A stretch of DNA of 64,000 nt from Algoriella xinjiangensis (GTDB taxonomy: Bacteria; Bacteroidota; Bacteroidia; Flavobacteriales; Weeksellaceae): assembly GCF_900115015.1 (NCBI RefSeq), contig NZ_FOUZ01000005.1:62001-126000 (forward strand). Direction: 5' to 3'. Numbering within the stretch: the stretch's first letter is position 1; every line of letters starts with the position of its first letter. Positions 45,790-55,557 of the stretch are shown here, in pieces. The notes below the pieces were generated by a model. The model made no database searches and was not told where the DNA came from. It saw only the letters and a program-made list of their open reading frames with translations. A program made the translations under genes and the position numbers.

Positions 45790-46914
45790 TTGAAAAAAAA
45801 AATTGCAATATTAGGAGCTAGTTACTTACAACTTCCTTTAGTTATAAAAGCTAAAGATTTGGGCTTATATGTAATTAATATTGCATGGGACGACGGTAAA
45901 GCTATTTGTAAAGAATATGTGGATGAGTTTTATGATGTTTCTGTTTTAGATAAAGAACAAATATTAAAAATTTGTAAAGAGCATAATATTGATGGGATTA
46001 CAACTATCGCAACAGATATTTGTATCCCTACAATAGCTTTTGTAGCTGAGAGCCTTAATTTATTAGGTAATAACTCCTATGAATGTTCGTTGCTTACAAC
46101 TAATAAAGCTATGATGAGAGACTGTTTTAAACAAAACGAAATTGCATCACCTCAATCTATTGTTATTAGAGATATTAATAATTTTAACTTATCTAATCTT
46201 AATTTCCCTCTCATTGTAAAACCAAGTGATCGATCTGGAAGTTTAGGTGTAGTTAAAGTCTCAAATATAGAACAAAGCACCAAAGCAATAGAAGAAGCTT
46301 TAGAATATTCATTTAGTAAAACGTGTGTTGTTGAAGAGTTTATAAAAGGATTAGAGGTAAGTGTAGAGACTATTAGCTGGAAAGGGAGTAACAATATTAT
46401 TACAATTACAGATAAAGAAGTAACAGATGAACCTTATTTTGTAGAGTTAGCTCATCATCAACCTAGCGCTCTACCATTAGATATTCAAGATAAAATTATA
46501 GATATCTCTCATAAGATTTTAAAAGCCACAAAAGTTGAAAATGGCGCATCACATATTGAATTGAAAATAACATCGAAAGGTGAAGTGTATCCAATTGAAA
46601 TAGGAAGTAGAATGGGTGGTGATTTTATAGGATCCAATCTTGTTGAATTATCTACAGGTTTTGATTTTCTAAAAGCGGTTATTGATGTTGCACTTAATCA
46701 GTATAAACCGAAAGAAATAGAAAGTAGTAATAATTATTCAGGTGTATATTTCTTATCAAAAAACACAGAATATTTATTACCAATTTTTAATAATGATAAT
46801 CTTCCTTTTATAGTCAAAAAACATTTGTTAAATACAGATTTGAAAGAAGCGCAATCAAGTAATGATAGATCTGGATATTTAATTTATCAATCTAATAAAA
46901 AAATTAATTTATGA
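45790..46914 (+). CDS. ATP-grasp ligase-like protein
   Basis: 374 residues. The ATP-grasp pattern is an N-terminal Rossmann-like domain (KIAILGASYLQLPLV), then PLIVKPSDRSGSLGVVKV and VVEEFIKGLEVSVE (ATP site), then EIGSRMGGDFIGSN (metal site). Such enzymes join a carboxylate, via acyl phosphate, to an amine or thiol. The start is TTG 45790 because no ATG is in phase nearby. The 3' end overlaps the acetyltransferase start by 4 nt (ATGA). In this context it may acylate an amino sugar with an amino acid or organic acid; substrate unknown. Confidence 0.8.
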   Translation: MKKKIAILGASYLQLPLVIKAKDLGLYVINIAWDDGKAICKEYVDEFYDVSVLDKEQILKICKEHNIDGITTIATDICIPTIAFVAESLNLLGNNSYECSLLTTNKAMMRDCFKQNEIASPQSIVIRDINNFNLSNLNFPLIVKPSDRSGSLGVVKVSNIEQSTKAIEEALEYSFSKTCVVEEFIKGLEVSVETISWKGSNNIITITDKEVTDEPYFVELAHHQPSALPLDIQDKIIDISHKILKATKVENGASHIELKITSKGEVYPIEIGSRMGGDFIGSNLVELSTGFDFLKAVIDVALNQYKPKEIESSNNYSGVYFLSKNTEYLLPIFNNDNLPFIVKKHLLNTDLKEAQSSNDRSGYLIYQSNKKINL

Positions 46915-47552
46915 AAAGAATTGCAATAATTGGTTCTGGACTGCTATCACAACAATACGTTCATCATATCCATACAGATACTGATGACAAAGTAATTGGT
47001 TATTATGATGATTTCAAACAAAAAGGAGAAATAATAAACGATTTGCAGATTTTAGGCAAAATCACAGATATTTTGAATGATTTTAAGAAAAATATTTTTG
47101 ATGTAATCTTAATTGGTGTTGGTTATCAACATACTAATTTTGCTTCGAAATTATATGATGAACTACATATTGATATTCCTTTCTACACTTTTATTCATTC
47201 AACTTGTATTGTAGATAAAACGGCAATTATTAAAGCCGGAGTAGTAATATATCCTGGTTGTATAATAGACCAGCAAGTTATAATTGAAGAAAATGTAACA
47301 ATTAATCCTGGAGTTATGGTTGGTCATAATACAGTTATAGGTAAACATTCTTTTGTGGCTGGTTCAGCGGCGTTTGCTGGTTATGTGACAATAGGAGAAA
47401 AATGTTTTATAGGATTAAACGTAACTTTTGTTGATAATATAAAACTAAGTGAAGAGGTAAATTTAGCTGCAGGAGCTGTAGCTATTAAAAATCTGTTAGA
47501 GCCAGGCTGGTATGTTGGGAATCCTGCTAAATTATTAAAAAAAGAATTATGA
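46911..47552 (+). CDS. NeuD/PglD-type sugar O- or N-acetyltransferase
   Basis: 213 residues. The N-terminal PglD-like Rossmann domain (AIIGSGLLSQQYV, with ILIGVGYQHTNF) is followed by a left-handed beta-helix of hexapeptide repeats from about residue 100 (NPGVMVGHNTVIGKHSFVAG, IGEKCFIGLNVTF). Acetyl-CoA is the usual donor; the acceptor is often a UDP- or dTDP-4-amino sugar. It overlaps both neighbours by 4 nt. With the following aminotransferase it would make an N-acylated 4-amino-4,6-dideoxyhexose. Confidence 0.85.
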   Translation: MKRIAIIGSGLLSQQYVHHIHTDTDDKVIGYYDDFKQKGEIINDLQILGKITDILNDFKKNIFDVILIGVGYQHTNFASKLYDELHIDIPFYTFIHSTCIVDKTAIIKAGVVIYPGCIIDQQVIIEENVTINPGVMVGHNTVIGKHSFVAGSAAFAGYVTIGEKCFIGLNVTFVDNIKLSEEVNLAAGAVAIKNLLEPGWYVGNPAKLLKKEL

Positions 47553-48694
47553 TACCATTTAACAAGCCTTTCATTATCGGTAATGAATTAAGATATATTG
47601 AAGAAGCCGTAAAAAGTGGCAAAATTTCTGGCGACGGATTGTTTACTAAAAAATGTCAACAATTCTTTGAAGAAAAATATAAATTCCCGAAAGTATTGCT
47701 AACAACATCTTGTACAGACGCTTTAGAGATGGCTGCAATCCTTTGTGATATAAAACCAGGGGATGAAGTTATTGTGCCTAGTTATACATTTGTATCATCT
47801 GCCAATGCATTTGCACTTAGAGGTGCCAAAATTGTTTTTGTAGACTCTTACAAAGACAATCCAAATATCGATCCTGAGGAAATAAAAAAACACATCACGT
47901 CCAATACCAAAGTTATCGTTCCTGTACATTATGCAGGTGTTGCCTGTGATATGGAAGCGATTATGAATATTGCAAAAGACCATAATCTTTTTGTAGTAGA
48001 AGATGCCGCGCAAGCCATTGATAGTTATTACACATTTTCTGACGGGACTAAGAAAGCATTAGGATCCATAGGACATTTTGCTGCATTTTCTTTCCATGAA
48101 ACTAAAAACATTATCGCTGGAGAGGGCGGAATGTTAGTTATTAACGATAATAAATACTTTGAACGTGCAGAAATTATCCGTGAAAAAGGAACGAACAGAA
48201 GTGCCTTTTTCCGTGGTGAGGTTAATAAATATGGTTGGGTAGATTTAGGTTCGTCCTTTTTACCATCAGAGATTATTTCAGCTTTTCTTTTTGCGCAATT
48301 AGAAAATCTTGACACCATACAAGCTAAGAGAATTGATATTTGGAATCGTTATCTTCAAGGTCTAAAAGCTCTTGCAGACAATAATTTTATTCAATTGCCA
48401 ATAATCCCAGAATTTGCTACTAACAATGCGCACATGTTCTATATTGTGTGTAGAAATTATGACGAAAGAACAAGCTTAATTAATTTTTTAAAGGAATCTG
48501 ATATCCATCCCGTTTTTCATTATTTAAGTCTTAATAAAAGCGAGTTTTTCTTGAAAGATAATCTTGAGATAGACATACCAAATTCTGATCATTTTACAGA
48601 CTGCTTGTTAAGATTACCTTTTTATTATGAATTGTCTGAGGAGCAGCAGCAGAAGATAATTCAGAGAATAAATACTTTTTATCAAAACAAATAA
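47549..48694 (+). CDS. DegT/DnrJ/EryC1/StrS aminotransferase, WecE/RffA-like
   Basis: 381 residues, PLP-dependent, with the internal aldimine lysine K186 in SFHETKNIIAGEGGM. That motif is the WecE signature (dTDP-4-amino-4,6-dideoxygalactose transaminase). With RfbB upstream the probable product is dTDP-Fuc4N. Other motifs are TSCTDALEMAA and VEDAAQA. It overlaps the acetyltransferase by 4 nt and precedes the GT4 gene by 2 nt. Confidence 0.9.
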   Translation: MIPFNKPFIIGNELRYIEEAVKSGKISGDGLFTKKCQQFFEEKYKFPKVLLTTSCTDALEMAAILCDIKPGDEVIVPSYTFVSSANAFALRGAKIVFVDSYKDNPNIDPEEIKKHITSNTKVIVPVHYAGVACDMEAIMNIAKDHNLFVVEDAAQAIDSYYTFSDGTKKALGSIGHFAAFSFHETKNIIAGEGGMLVINDNKYFERAEIIREKGTNRSAFFRGEVNKYGWVDLGSSFLPSEIISAFLFAQLENLDTIQAKRIDIWNRYLQGLKALADNNFIQLPIIPEFATNNAHMFYIVCRNYDERTSLINFLKESDIHPVFHYLSLNKSEFFLKDNLEIDIPNSDHFTDCLLRLPFYYELSEEQQQKIIQRINTFYQNK

Positions 48695-48696
48695 CA

Positions 48697-49983
48697 ATGA
48701 AACATAAAATACTTTTTCTATCTTATACAGACCAAGGTGGTGCAGGTATTGCAAATGTAAATGTTGCAAAAGCATTTATAGAAAGGGGTCATGAAGTATT
48801 GTTTTTAGTTGCAAAAAAAACATCTACAGAAATGTTTATCAAAGAAGTCAATAAAAAGAAAATAATAACACAAAAAAAAACTTTCTTTGATAAAATAAAG
48901 AACAGATTTAAATATGAAATTACACGTAATTTTAAGAAAAAAACAGTAGAAGCTAATTATGTTTCAAAATACTATTATTATAATGAAGATGAAACTTTTT
49001 CTCAATATTCGTTAGATGAAATTCTATCGCATATAACCTTTCAGCCAAATATAATTATAGCAGGATGGATTAGTTATTTTATAAATTTGGAAACCTTAGG
49101 GAAATTAGCTTCTCGTTATCATGCTCAATCATATATTTTAATGAATGATATGGCTCCTATTACAGGTGGATGCCATTACGCATGGGATTGTTTGGGATAT
49201 ATTTCTGGTTGTAATTCTTGTCCAGCTCTTGGTAATAGAACTGATCAAAATCAATCATTCCAAAACCTGGAATTAAAAAGAAAATCAATTCAAAAGTATA
49301 ATATTCAAGTGATTGCAGGTTCTAAAGGTACCTTGATTGAAGCAAAACAATCAACTTTATATAAAGATCAAAAAACATTTAAAAGAATAAATGGCTTGTT
49401 GAACTACAATTTATTCAACACAAAAAAAAGACATATTGCAAAACAAGTATTCGAGTTTCCTGAAGATCATAAAGTAATTCTCACAGGAGCAAGTTACATT
49501 CGTGATCCCAGAAAAGGTTTTGATAAACTAAGCGATGCTTTAGTTTTTCTAGACAGCATGTTAGTAAGTAAAAAGGTTTTTGTGACATTGGTTATGGTAG
49601 GTAACGATAATTATTACGATTTTCAGTTTAATAATATTAATGTAATAAAATACAACTCTATTTCAGAAAAGATATTATTCTCATTACTCTATCAATCCGC
49701 AGATGTTTACGTATCACCTTCTGTTGAAGACAGTGGACCTGCAATGGTCATAGAAGCTCTTGCATCAGGAACTCCTGTTGTTGGTTTTGAAATTGGTTTT
49801 GTAGAAGAATATGTAAAAAATGGAGAAAATGGTTTTATAATTCCAAAATTTGATAAAAAACAAATGGCAGAAAGAATATTCGATGTTTTGTATAAATTTC
49901 CTCAACAAAAAATGCAAGAAAAAGCAACCGAAAGTGTCGAAAAAGCCTTTTCTCTACAACAAATTGATGATTTTTTTGATTAA
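48697..49983 (+). CDS. Glycosyltransferase family 4-like
   Basis: 428 residues in the GT-B fold. N-terminal acceptor domain (YTDQGGAGIANVNVAKAF) and C-terminal donor domain with the EX7E-type signature VEDSGPAMVIEALASGTPVV. A basic segment at about 60-90 may bind membrane or lipid. A Cys-rich patch (CHYAWDCLGYISGCNSCP, about 153-170) is notable and may hold a metal or disulfide. It is the first glycosyltransferase of the run. Donor unknown. Confidence 0.85.
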   Translation: MKHKILFLSYTDQGGAGIANVNVAKAFIERGHEVLFLVAKKTSTEMFIKEVNKKKIITQKKTFFDKIKNRFKYEITRNFKKKTVEANYVSKYYYYNEDETFSQYSLDEILSHITFQPNIIIAGWISYFINLETLGKLASRYHAQSYILMNDMAPITGGCHYAWDCLGYISGCNSCPALGNRTDQNQSFQNLELKRKSIQKYNIQVIAGSKGTLIEAKQSTLYKDQKTFKRINGLLNYNLFNTKKRHIAKQVFEFPEDHKVILTGASYIRDPRKGFDKLSDALVFLDSMLVSKKVFVTLVMVGNDNYYDFQFNNINVIKYNSISEKILFSLLYQSADVYVSPSVEDSGPAMVIEALASGTPVVGFEIGFVEEYVKNGENGFIIPKFDKKQMAERIFDVLYKFPQQKMQEKATESVEKAFSLQQIDDFFD

Positions 49984-50018
49984 TTTTAATCTCATCTCCT
50001 TATGATAAATAAAAACAA

Positions 50019-50942
50019 ATGAAAAAATCCGCAAAAATATACATTGCAGGACATCGTGGAATGGTAGGAAGTGCTATTCTTAGAAACCTCGAATCTAAAG
50101 GATATACTAATTTGCTTACCAAAACCTCTTCGGAATTAGATTTGCGAGATCCTATTGCAGTTGCTCAATTTTTTGAAGCTGAAAAACCAGATTTTGTATT
50201 TCTGGCCGCTGCAAAAGTAGGCGGGATTTATGCCAACAATACTTACAAAGCCGAGTTCTTGTATGATAATTTGATGATTCAAAACAACGTGATTCATCAA
50301 GCTCATATTAATGGAACTGAGAAGTTATTGTTTCTGGGTTCAAGTTGTATTTATCCCAAAATGGCACCACAACCTTTGAAGGAAGAATACCTTTTAACAG
50401 GCACTTTGGAACCTACAAATGAACCTTATGCTATTGCAAAAATTACAGGAATTAAAATGTGCGACAGTTACAGAAACCAATACGGGAGCAATTTTATTTC
50501 TGCAATGCCTACTAATCTTTATGGTCCAAATGATAATTATGATCTGAATAATTCTCACGTTCTTCCAGCAATGCTTAGAAAATTTCATGAAGCAAAGTTG
50601 GATAAAAATAGAAATGTAGAACTTTGGGGAAGCGGAACGCCTTTGCGAGAATTTCTTCATGTGGATGATTTAGCTGAAGCTTGCGTTTTTATGATGGAAA
50701 ACTATGACGATTACGGACAAGTAAACATCGGAATTGGTGAAGATTTAAGCATAAAAAATCTTGCAGAAATGGTTCAAAAAATCGTGGGTCATACCGGTGA
50801 AATTATTTGGGATAGTTCTAAACCCGATGGAACACCAAGAAAATTGATGGATGTTACCAAAATAAATAAAATGGGTTGGAAAGCCAAAATTGGATTAGAA
50901 GAAGGAATAACAAAAGTATATCAAGAGAAATTTTTATCATAA
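50019..50942 (+). CDS. fcl: GDP-L-fucose synthase
   Basis: 307 residues, SDR fold. [23 protein letters not shown] and the catalytic Tyr/Lys in [13 protein letters not shown] are typical of Fcl. It converts GDP-4-keto-6-deoxymannose to GDP-L-fucose by epimerisation and reduction. Its partner gmd follows after 7 nt. Confidence 0.95.
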   Translation: MKKSAKIYIAGHRGMVGSAILRNLESKGYTNLLTKTSSELDLRDPIAVAQFFEAEKPDFVFLAAAKVGGIYANNTYKAEFLYDNLMIQNNVIHQAHINGTEKLLFLGSSCIYPKMAPQPLKEEYLLTGTLEPTNEPYAIAKITGIKMCDSYRNQYGSNFISAMPTNLYGPNDNYDLNNSHVLPAMLRKFHEAKLDKNRNVELWGSGTPLREFLHVDDLAEACVFMMENYDDYGQVNIGIGEDLSIKNLAEMVQKIVGHTGEIIWDSSKPDGTPRKLMDVTKINKMGWKAKIGLEEGITKVYQEKFLS

Positions 50943-50949
50943 AACCACC

Positions 50950-52023
50950 ATGAAAAAAGCACTTATCACAGGAATTACAGGACAAGATGGATCTTATCTT
51001 GCCGAACTTTTATTAGAAAAAGGATACGAAGTTCATGGTGTAAAAAGAAGAGCTTCCTCTTTCAATACCCAAAGAATTGATCATTTGTATGTTGATCAAC
51101 ACGAGAAAAACGTTCGTTTCAAACTTCATTACGGAGATTTGACGGACTCTACCAATATTATAAGAATTATTCAAGAAGTTCAACCTGACGAAATATATAA
51201 TCTTGGAGCAATGAGTCACGTAAAAGTAAGTTTCGATTCGCCAGAATATGTTGGGAATGTTGATGGATTAGGAACTTTAAGAATTTTAGAGGCAATCAGA
51301 ATTTTAGGTTTAGAAAAGAAAACTAGAATTTATCAAGCATCTACTTCCGAATTGTATGGTGGCTTGCCAGAAAATAAAAATGAAAAAGGATTTTATGATG
51401 AGAAATCACCATTTTATCCACGTTCGCCTTATGGTGTTGCCAAAATTTATGGCTTTTGGATTACCAAAAACTATCGTGAAGCCTACAATATGTACGCTTG
51501 TAACGGAATTTTATTCAACCATGAATCTCCAAGAAGAGGGGAAACTTTCGTAACCAGAAAAATTACGATGGCTGTAGCAAGCATTGCAAAAGGAAAACAA
51601 GATGTTTTATATCTTGGAAACCTCAACGCACAAAGAGATTGGGGACACGCCAAAGATTATGTAGAGGCGATGTGGAAAATGCTACAACAAGACCAACCAG
51701 AAGACTTTGTTATTGCAACTGGAAAAACAACTACGGTTCGTGATTTTGTGAAAATGGCTTTTGCTGAAGTAGGTATCGAAATAGAATGTGAAGGCGAAAA
51801 TGAAAACGAAATTGCAAAAGTAAAAACTTGTAATAACCCAAATTTTCAATTAGAAATAGGGAAAACTGTAGTAAAAGTAGATCCAGAATATTACCGTCCT
51901 ACAGAAGTAGATTTGTTAATCGGAGATCCTACAAAAGCCAATACTCAATTAGATTGGATGCCGAAATATGATCTTGCTGCAATGGTGAAAGAAATGGTAG
52001 AAAGTGATCTAAAATTAGCTTAA
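50950..52023 (+). CDS. gmd: GDP-mannose 4,6-dehydratase
   Basis: 357 residues. [20 protein letters not shown] binds [12 protein letters not shown] and [13 protein letters not shown] (Tyr/Lys) form the active site; [17 protein letters not shown] is characteristic of Gmd. It supplies the substrate for Fcl. ManB/ManC for GDP-mannose are not in the window. It ends directly against the following GT2 (0 nt gap). Confidence 0.97.
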   Translation: MKKALITGITGQDGSYLAELLLEKGYEVHGVKRRASSFNTQRIDHLYVDQHEKNVRFKLHYGDLTDSTNIIRIIQEVQPDEIYNLGAMSHVKVSFDSPEYVGNVDGLGTLRILEAIRILGLEKKTRIYQASTSELYGGLPENKNEKGFYDEKSPFYPRSPYGVAKIYGFWITKNYREAYNMYACNGILFNHESPRRGETFVTRKITMAVASIAKGKQDVLYLGNLNAQRDWGHAKDYVEAMWKMLQQDQPEDFVIATGKTTTVRDFVKMAFAEVGIEIECEGENENEIAKVKTCNNPNFQLEIGKTVVKVDPEYYRPTEVDLLIGDPTKANTQLDWMPKYDLAAMVKEMVESDLKLA

Positions 52024-52845
52024 ATGAATCCGAAAATTTCAATAATTACCATTAGTTATAACAATTGTGATGGTTTAGAAAAAACGATAAAAAGTGTAAC
52101 TTCTCAAAGTCTAAATGATTTTGAGTATATCGTTATAGATGGTGGTTCTAACGATGGTAGCAAAGAAATTATCGAAAAATATGCAGATAAAATTTCCTAT
52201 TGGGTTAGCGAACCCGACAAAGGAATTTATAATGCGATGAACAAAGGAATAAAAGCTGCAAATGGCGAATATCTTTTGTTTTTGAATAGTGGAGATGAAT
52301 TATATAACCAACATGTTATTTCGGATGTATTTAATGAAATTTTTGATCAGGATATTATTTCCGGAAATCTTTTTCATATAGATGAAACTAAAAGTGATAT
52401 ATTAATTTCTCCAGAAAATGTAGATTATAAGCATCTTATTTATAATACTATTTGGCATCCGTGTAGTTTTATTAGAAGAGATAAATTTGAACTAATAGGT
52501 TTATATGATGAAAATTTAAAAATTGTCTCTGATTGGAAATGGTTTCTATTAGCTATAGCGAAGTACAATTGTTCTTATAAAAAAATAAATCATGTAATTG
52601 CTAAATTTTATGCTGATGGAATAAGTTCAAATGAAGAAAATAAAGAACTAATAAAATTTGAAAGAGAAAAAAGTCTTAATGAAGAATTTCCACTTCTTTT
52701 GGATTTATATGATGAGTATGAGGTGTATTTCTTTAATTATCATTTGGTTAAAAAGAAATATAATTTATTATTGCAATCAAGAATTATTATTTTTCTAAAA
52801 AAACTAGGTTTTTATAAATATTTTGAAAAACATAAAATTGATTAA
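52024..52845 (+). CDS. Glycosyltransferase family 2 (WcaA-like)
   Basis: 273 residues. ISIITISYNNCDGLEKTIKS, the IDGGSNDGSKEII motif, and LFLNSGDE as the metal site. DKGIYNAMNKGIKAANGEYL is typical of colanic-acid or fucosyl-type GT2 enzymes. It directly follows gmd, which would suit a fucosyltransferase, but specificity is only a guess. Confidence 0.85.
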   Translation: MNPKISIITISYNNCDGLEKTIKSVTSQSLNDFEYIVIDGGSNDGSKEIIEKYADKISYWVSEPDKGIYNAMNKGIKAANGEYLLFLNSGDELYNQHVISDVFNEIFDQDIISGNLFHIDETKSDILISPENVDYKHLIYNTIWHPCSFIRRDKFELIGLYDENLKIVSDWKWFLLAIAKYNCSYKKINHVIAKFYADGISSNEENKELIKFEREKSLNEEFPLLLDLYDEYEVYFFNYHLVKKKYNLLLQSRIIIFLKKLGFYKYFEKHKID

Positions 52846-52872
52846 GTTGATATTTTAACAGAAATACTAAAT

Positions 52873-53682
52873 ATGATAAATAGAGACAGACTAAATAGAG
52901 TTGTTGAAAAGATAAAATACAAACTCTTAATTAGACTTAACTTAACAATCAGAAAACAGCGTAAAAACCCTTTAAAAATACCTGTCATTATCATTAATTT
53001 TAACCAGTTATTCTATTTAAAACAATTAGTAGATTTTTTGATTATTAGAGGTTTTACTAATATTGTTATAGTTGACAATAAATCAACCTATCCTCCTTTG
53101 TTAGATTATTACAAAGATATTGAGGATAAAGTGATGATAGAATATATGGATGATAACTATGGACATAACGTTTTTTTTGAGAATATAGAATTACAAAAAA
53201 AATACGGAAAAGGTTATTATGTATTAACTGATGCGGATATCGTACCTAATAAAGATTTGCCTAAAGATTTTATGTTAACATTAATTCATTATTTAGATAA
53301 ATATTTTAAAAGAGTTACAAAAGTTGGATTTGCATTAAGAATTGATGATATTCCTGATTCATTTCCTTTAAAAGAAAAAGTGTTAAAATGGGAGCAAAGA
53401 TTTTGGGAAAAACCAATAGAAGATCATCTTTATTTAAATTGGATAGATACTACTTTTGCTTTATATAAGCCATCTTATCCATCTAAATTTAATAATATAG
53501 AAAAATTAGAAGCGATACGAGTTGGAGATTATTTTACAGCTTCACATGGAGGATGGTATTTAGATCCTGGTAATTTCTCAGAAGAACAACTTTATTATAT
53601 GAAAACTGTTAATGGTTCATCTTCTTGGAGAATTAATGAAAAAGGAGAACACTTATCTACTGAGTATAATAAATTTATATAA
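52873..53682 (+). CDS. Putative glycosyltransferase, GT2-like
   Basis: 269 residues with a basic N-terminal helix (VVEKIKYKLLIRLNLTIRKQ). The GT-A-like part starts IPVIIINFNQLFYLKQLVDF and has VIVDNKSTYPP and a metal-type motif in VLTDADIVPN. The C-terminal half is unlike standard GT2 proteins and contains GDYFTASHGGWYLDPGN. It is probably a polysaccharide glycosyltransferase whose acceptor cannot be named. Confidence 0.7.
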   Translation: MINRDRLNRVVEKIKYKLLIRLNLTIRKQRKNPLKIPVIIINFNQLFYLKQLVDFLIIRGFTNIVIVDNKSTYPPLLDYYKDIEDKVMIEYMDDNYGHNVFFENIELQKKYGKGYYVLTDADIVPNKDLPKDFMLTLIHYLDKYFKRVTKVGFALRIDDIPDSFPLKEKVLKWEQRFWEKPIEDHLYLNWIDTTFALYKPSYPSKFNNIEKLEAIRVGDYFTASHGGWYLDPGNFSEEQLYYMKTVNGSSSWRINEKGEHLSTEYNKFI

Positions 53683-53684
53683 TA

Positions 53685-54542
53685 ATGCTTTCAATCATAG
53701 TATCATCCTATCAAAAAGATTATTTCGATCAATTCTCTGAAAATGTTAATTTAACTATCGGAGAAAATTTTGTTTATGAAATTATTCAAATTTGGAATCC
53801 TGGAGCAATGGGAATTTGCGAAGCCTACAATAAAGGAGCAGAACAAGCAAAATACGATAATTTGTTATTTGTACACGAAGATATCTTTTTTGAAACAGAA
53901 AATTGGGGTAAAATATTATGTAACTATTTACGAGAAGATAAAACGGGTTGCTTAGGGATTGCTGGCGCTAATTATGTGCCATATACACCATCACCTTGGT
54001 GGATAATAGAGAATTATAGGTTTTCGCATTTAAGCCATTATAATGCTAATACAAAGAAGCGTTTTGATTATATATTTACTACAAATAATACAGGTTTACA
54101 AGAATGTAAATTATTAGATGGTGTTTTTATAGCATGTCGAAAAGATGTTTGGGGAAAGGTTAAATTTAATCAGACCTTAAAAGGTTTTCATGGCTACGAC
54201 ATATTGTTTAGTTTAGTGGTAAGCAAAAATTATCAAAATTTTGTAACCAATCAAATTTTATTAGTTCATTATTCAGCAGGATCCTTAACTAAAGAATGGT
54301 TAAAAAATGTGATACTTGCTTATAAATTGGCAGATATTAGACATTTAAATATTGATAAAAAAATAGAATTAATTGCATTTAAATATTTTGCAAATCAATT
54401 AAGATATTTAATTTTTGATAAAAAAGAAATTATACAATATTTAAAAGACTTTATATCTTTTAAACATTTAGGATTAATAAATTGGTTAAAAGCCAAAAGA
54501 AAAATACAATATATTAAGAAAAATACTAAGGATGAGTATTAA
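53685..54542 (+). CDS. Putative glycosyltransferase (GT2-like, FVHEDIFF type)
   Basis: 285 residues. Starts LSIIVSSYQKDYFDQF, with AYNKGAEQAKYDNLLFVHED as the donor/metal region (HED instead of DXD) and LLDGVFIACRKDVWGKVKF later. The family occurs in capsule and O-antigen loci. It starts 2 nt after the previous stop and overlaps the next gene by 11 nt. Confidence 0.72.
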   Translation: MLSIIVSSYQKDYFDQFSENVNLTIGENFVYEIIQIWNPGAMGICEAYNKGAEQAKYDNLLFVHEDIFFETENWGKILCNYLREDKTGCLGIAGANYVPYTPSPWWIIENYRFSHLSHYNANTKKRFDYIFTTNNTGLQECKLLDGVFIACRKDVWGKVKFNQTLKGFHGYDILFSLVVSKNYQNFVTNQILLVHYSAGSLTKEWLKNVILAYKLADIRHLNIDKKIELIAFKYFANQLRYLIFDKKEIIQYLKDFISFKHLGLINWLKAKRKIQYIKKNTKDEY

Positions 54543-55551
54543 GCCAAAAATATTAATTATAGAAGAAGGTTTTCTAAGGAAAGATATAGAATTCTATTTA
54601 AATTCGGTTGATTTTGAAGCTAAATTAATTTCTTTAAATCCAAATATTCAAATTAAATCTAATAAATATTTAGATAAGATTTTAAATATTTATAATAGAG
54701 TTGTTAAAAAAAACATTTATTATTTTGAAGAAAAAAGTATAAAATATAAAAACAGATTTTATCTAAATCAAATAAAAAAAGAAATTGAATTTTTAAATTT
54801 TGATTATATATTACTTATTGTTCCCTATCATTATTCATCTCAAGTAATAAATTATCTTTCTAAACATACGAATAAAATAATTGGATATTCTTGGGATTCA
54901 ATTAACAATAAAAAAGAGCATCAATTAATAAAATTTAATAATAAGATAAGTAAATTATTTTGCTATGATAAAAATTCAATAAATAATTTCACAAAACTTA
55001 ATCTTATTTATACAACTAATTTTTATTATCCTTTAGAAGAGATTGAAATTTATAAAAACACTACTAGACCTGTGAATAAAATATCTTATGTTGGAAATTT
55101 AGCAGATAGAAGAGATGTAGTTATAGAAGAAATTTTGGATAATATAGAAGGAAAAGTGGAATATGATATTAATATTGTAAAACATGATTTTAAACAAAGT
55201 TTGTTAAAAGATAAATATAAATTTAATTATTTAGAAGCAGGTATATCATTGCATGATTATATGAAAATAACATTAAATTCTGAGATTATTTTGGATATTC
55301 AGCTTGGTTGGCAAAACGGCTTTACATTTAGAATAATAGAAGCAAGTTATCTCAAAAAGAAAATAATAACAACAAATCAATTTGCTACAGAATTAAAATT
55401 TTATCATCCAGATAATATTTTTATCTATAACGAAGAAACAAAACATTTATTAAATGATTTTTCACTAAAACCTTATACTGAAATAGATTCATCATTAATA
55501 GAATATTATCGTATCGATAATTGGTTAAAACGAATTTTAGAACTAGAATAA
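54532..55551 (+). CDS. Putative GT-B glycosyltransferase, copy 1 of a divergent tandem pair
   Basis: 339 residues, very AT-rich (many Ile, Asn, Lys codons). No standard GT motif in the first half. The second half has GWQNGFTFRIIEASYLKKKI and TTNQFATELKFYHPDNIFIY, which resemble the C-terminal donor-binding end of CgeB/lipopolysaccharide-synthesis GT-B proteins. The next protein shares these elements. It overlaps the preceding gene. Confidence 0.6.
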   Translation: MSIKPKILIIEEGFLRKDIEFYLNSVDFEAKLISLNPNIQIKSNKYLDKILNIYNRVVKKNIYYFEEKSIKYKNRFYLNQIKKEIEFLNFDYILLIVPYHYSSQVINYLSKHTNKIIGYSWDSINNKKEHQLIKFNNKISKLFCYDKNSINNFTKLNLIYTTNFYYPLEEIEIYKNTTRPVNKISYVGNLADRRDVVIEEILDNIEGKVEYDINIVKHDFKQSLLKDKYKFNYLEAGISLHDYMKITLNSEIILDIQLGWQNGFTFRIIEASYLKKKIITTNQFATELKFYHPDNIFIYNEETKHLLNDFSLKPYTEIDSSLIEYYRIDNWLKRILELE

Positions 55552-55557
55552 ATCCAA

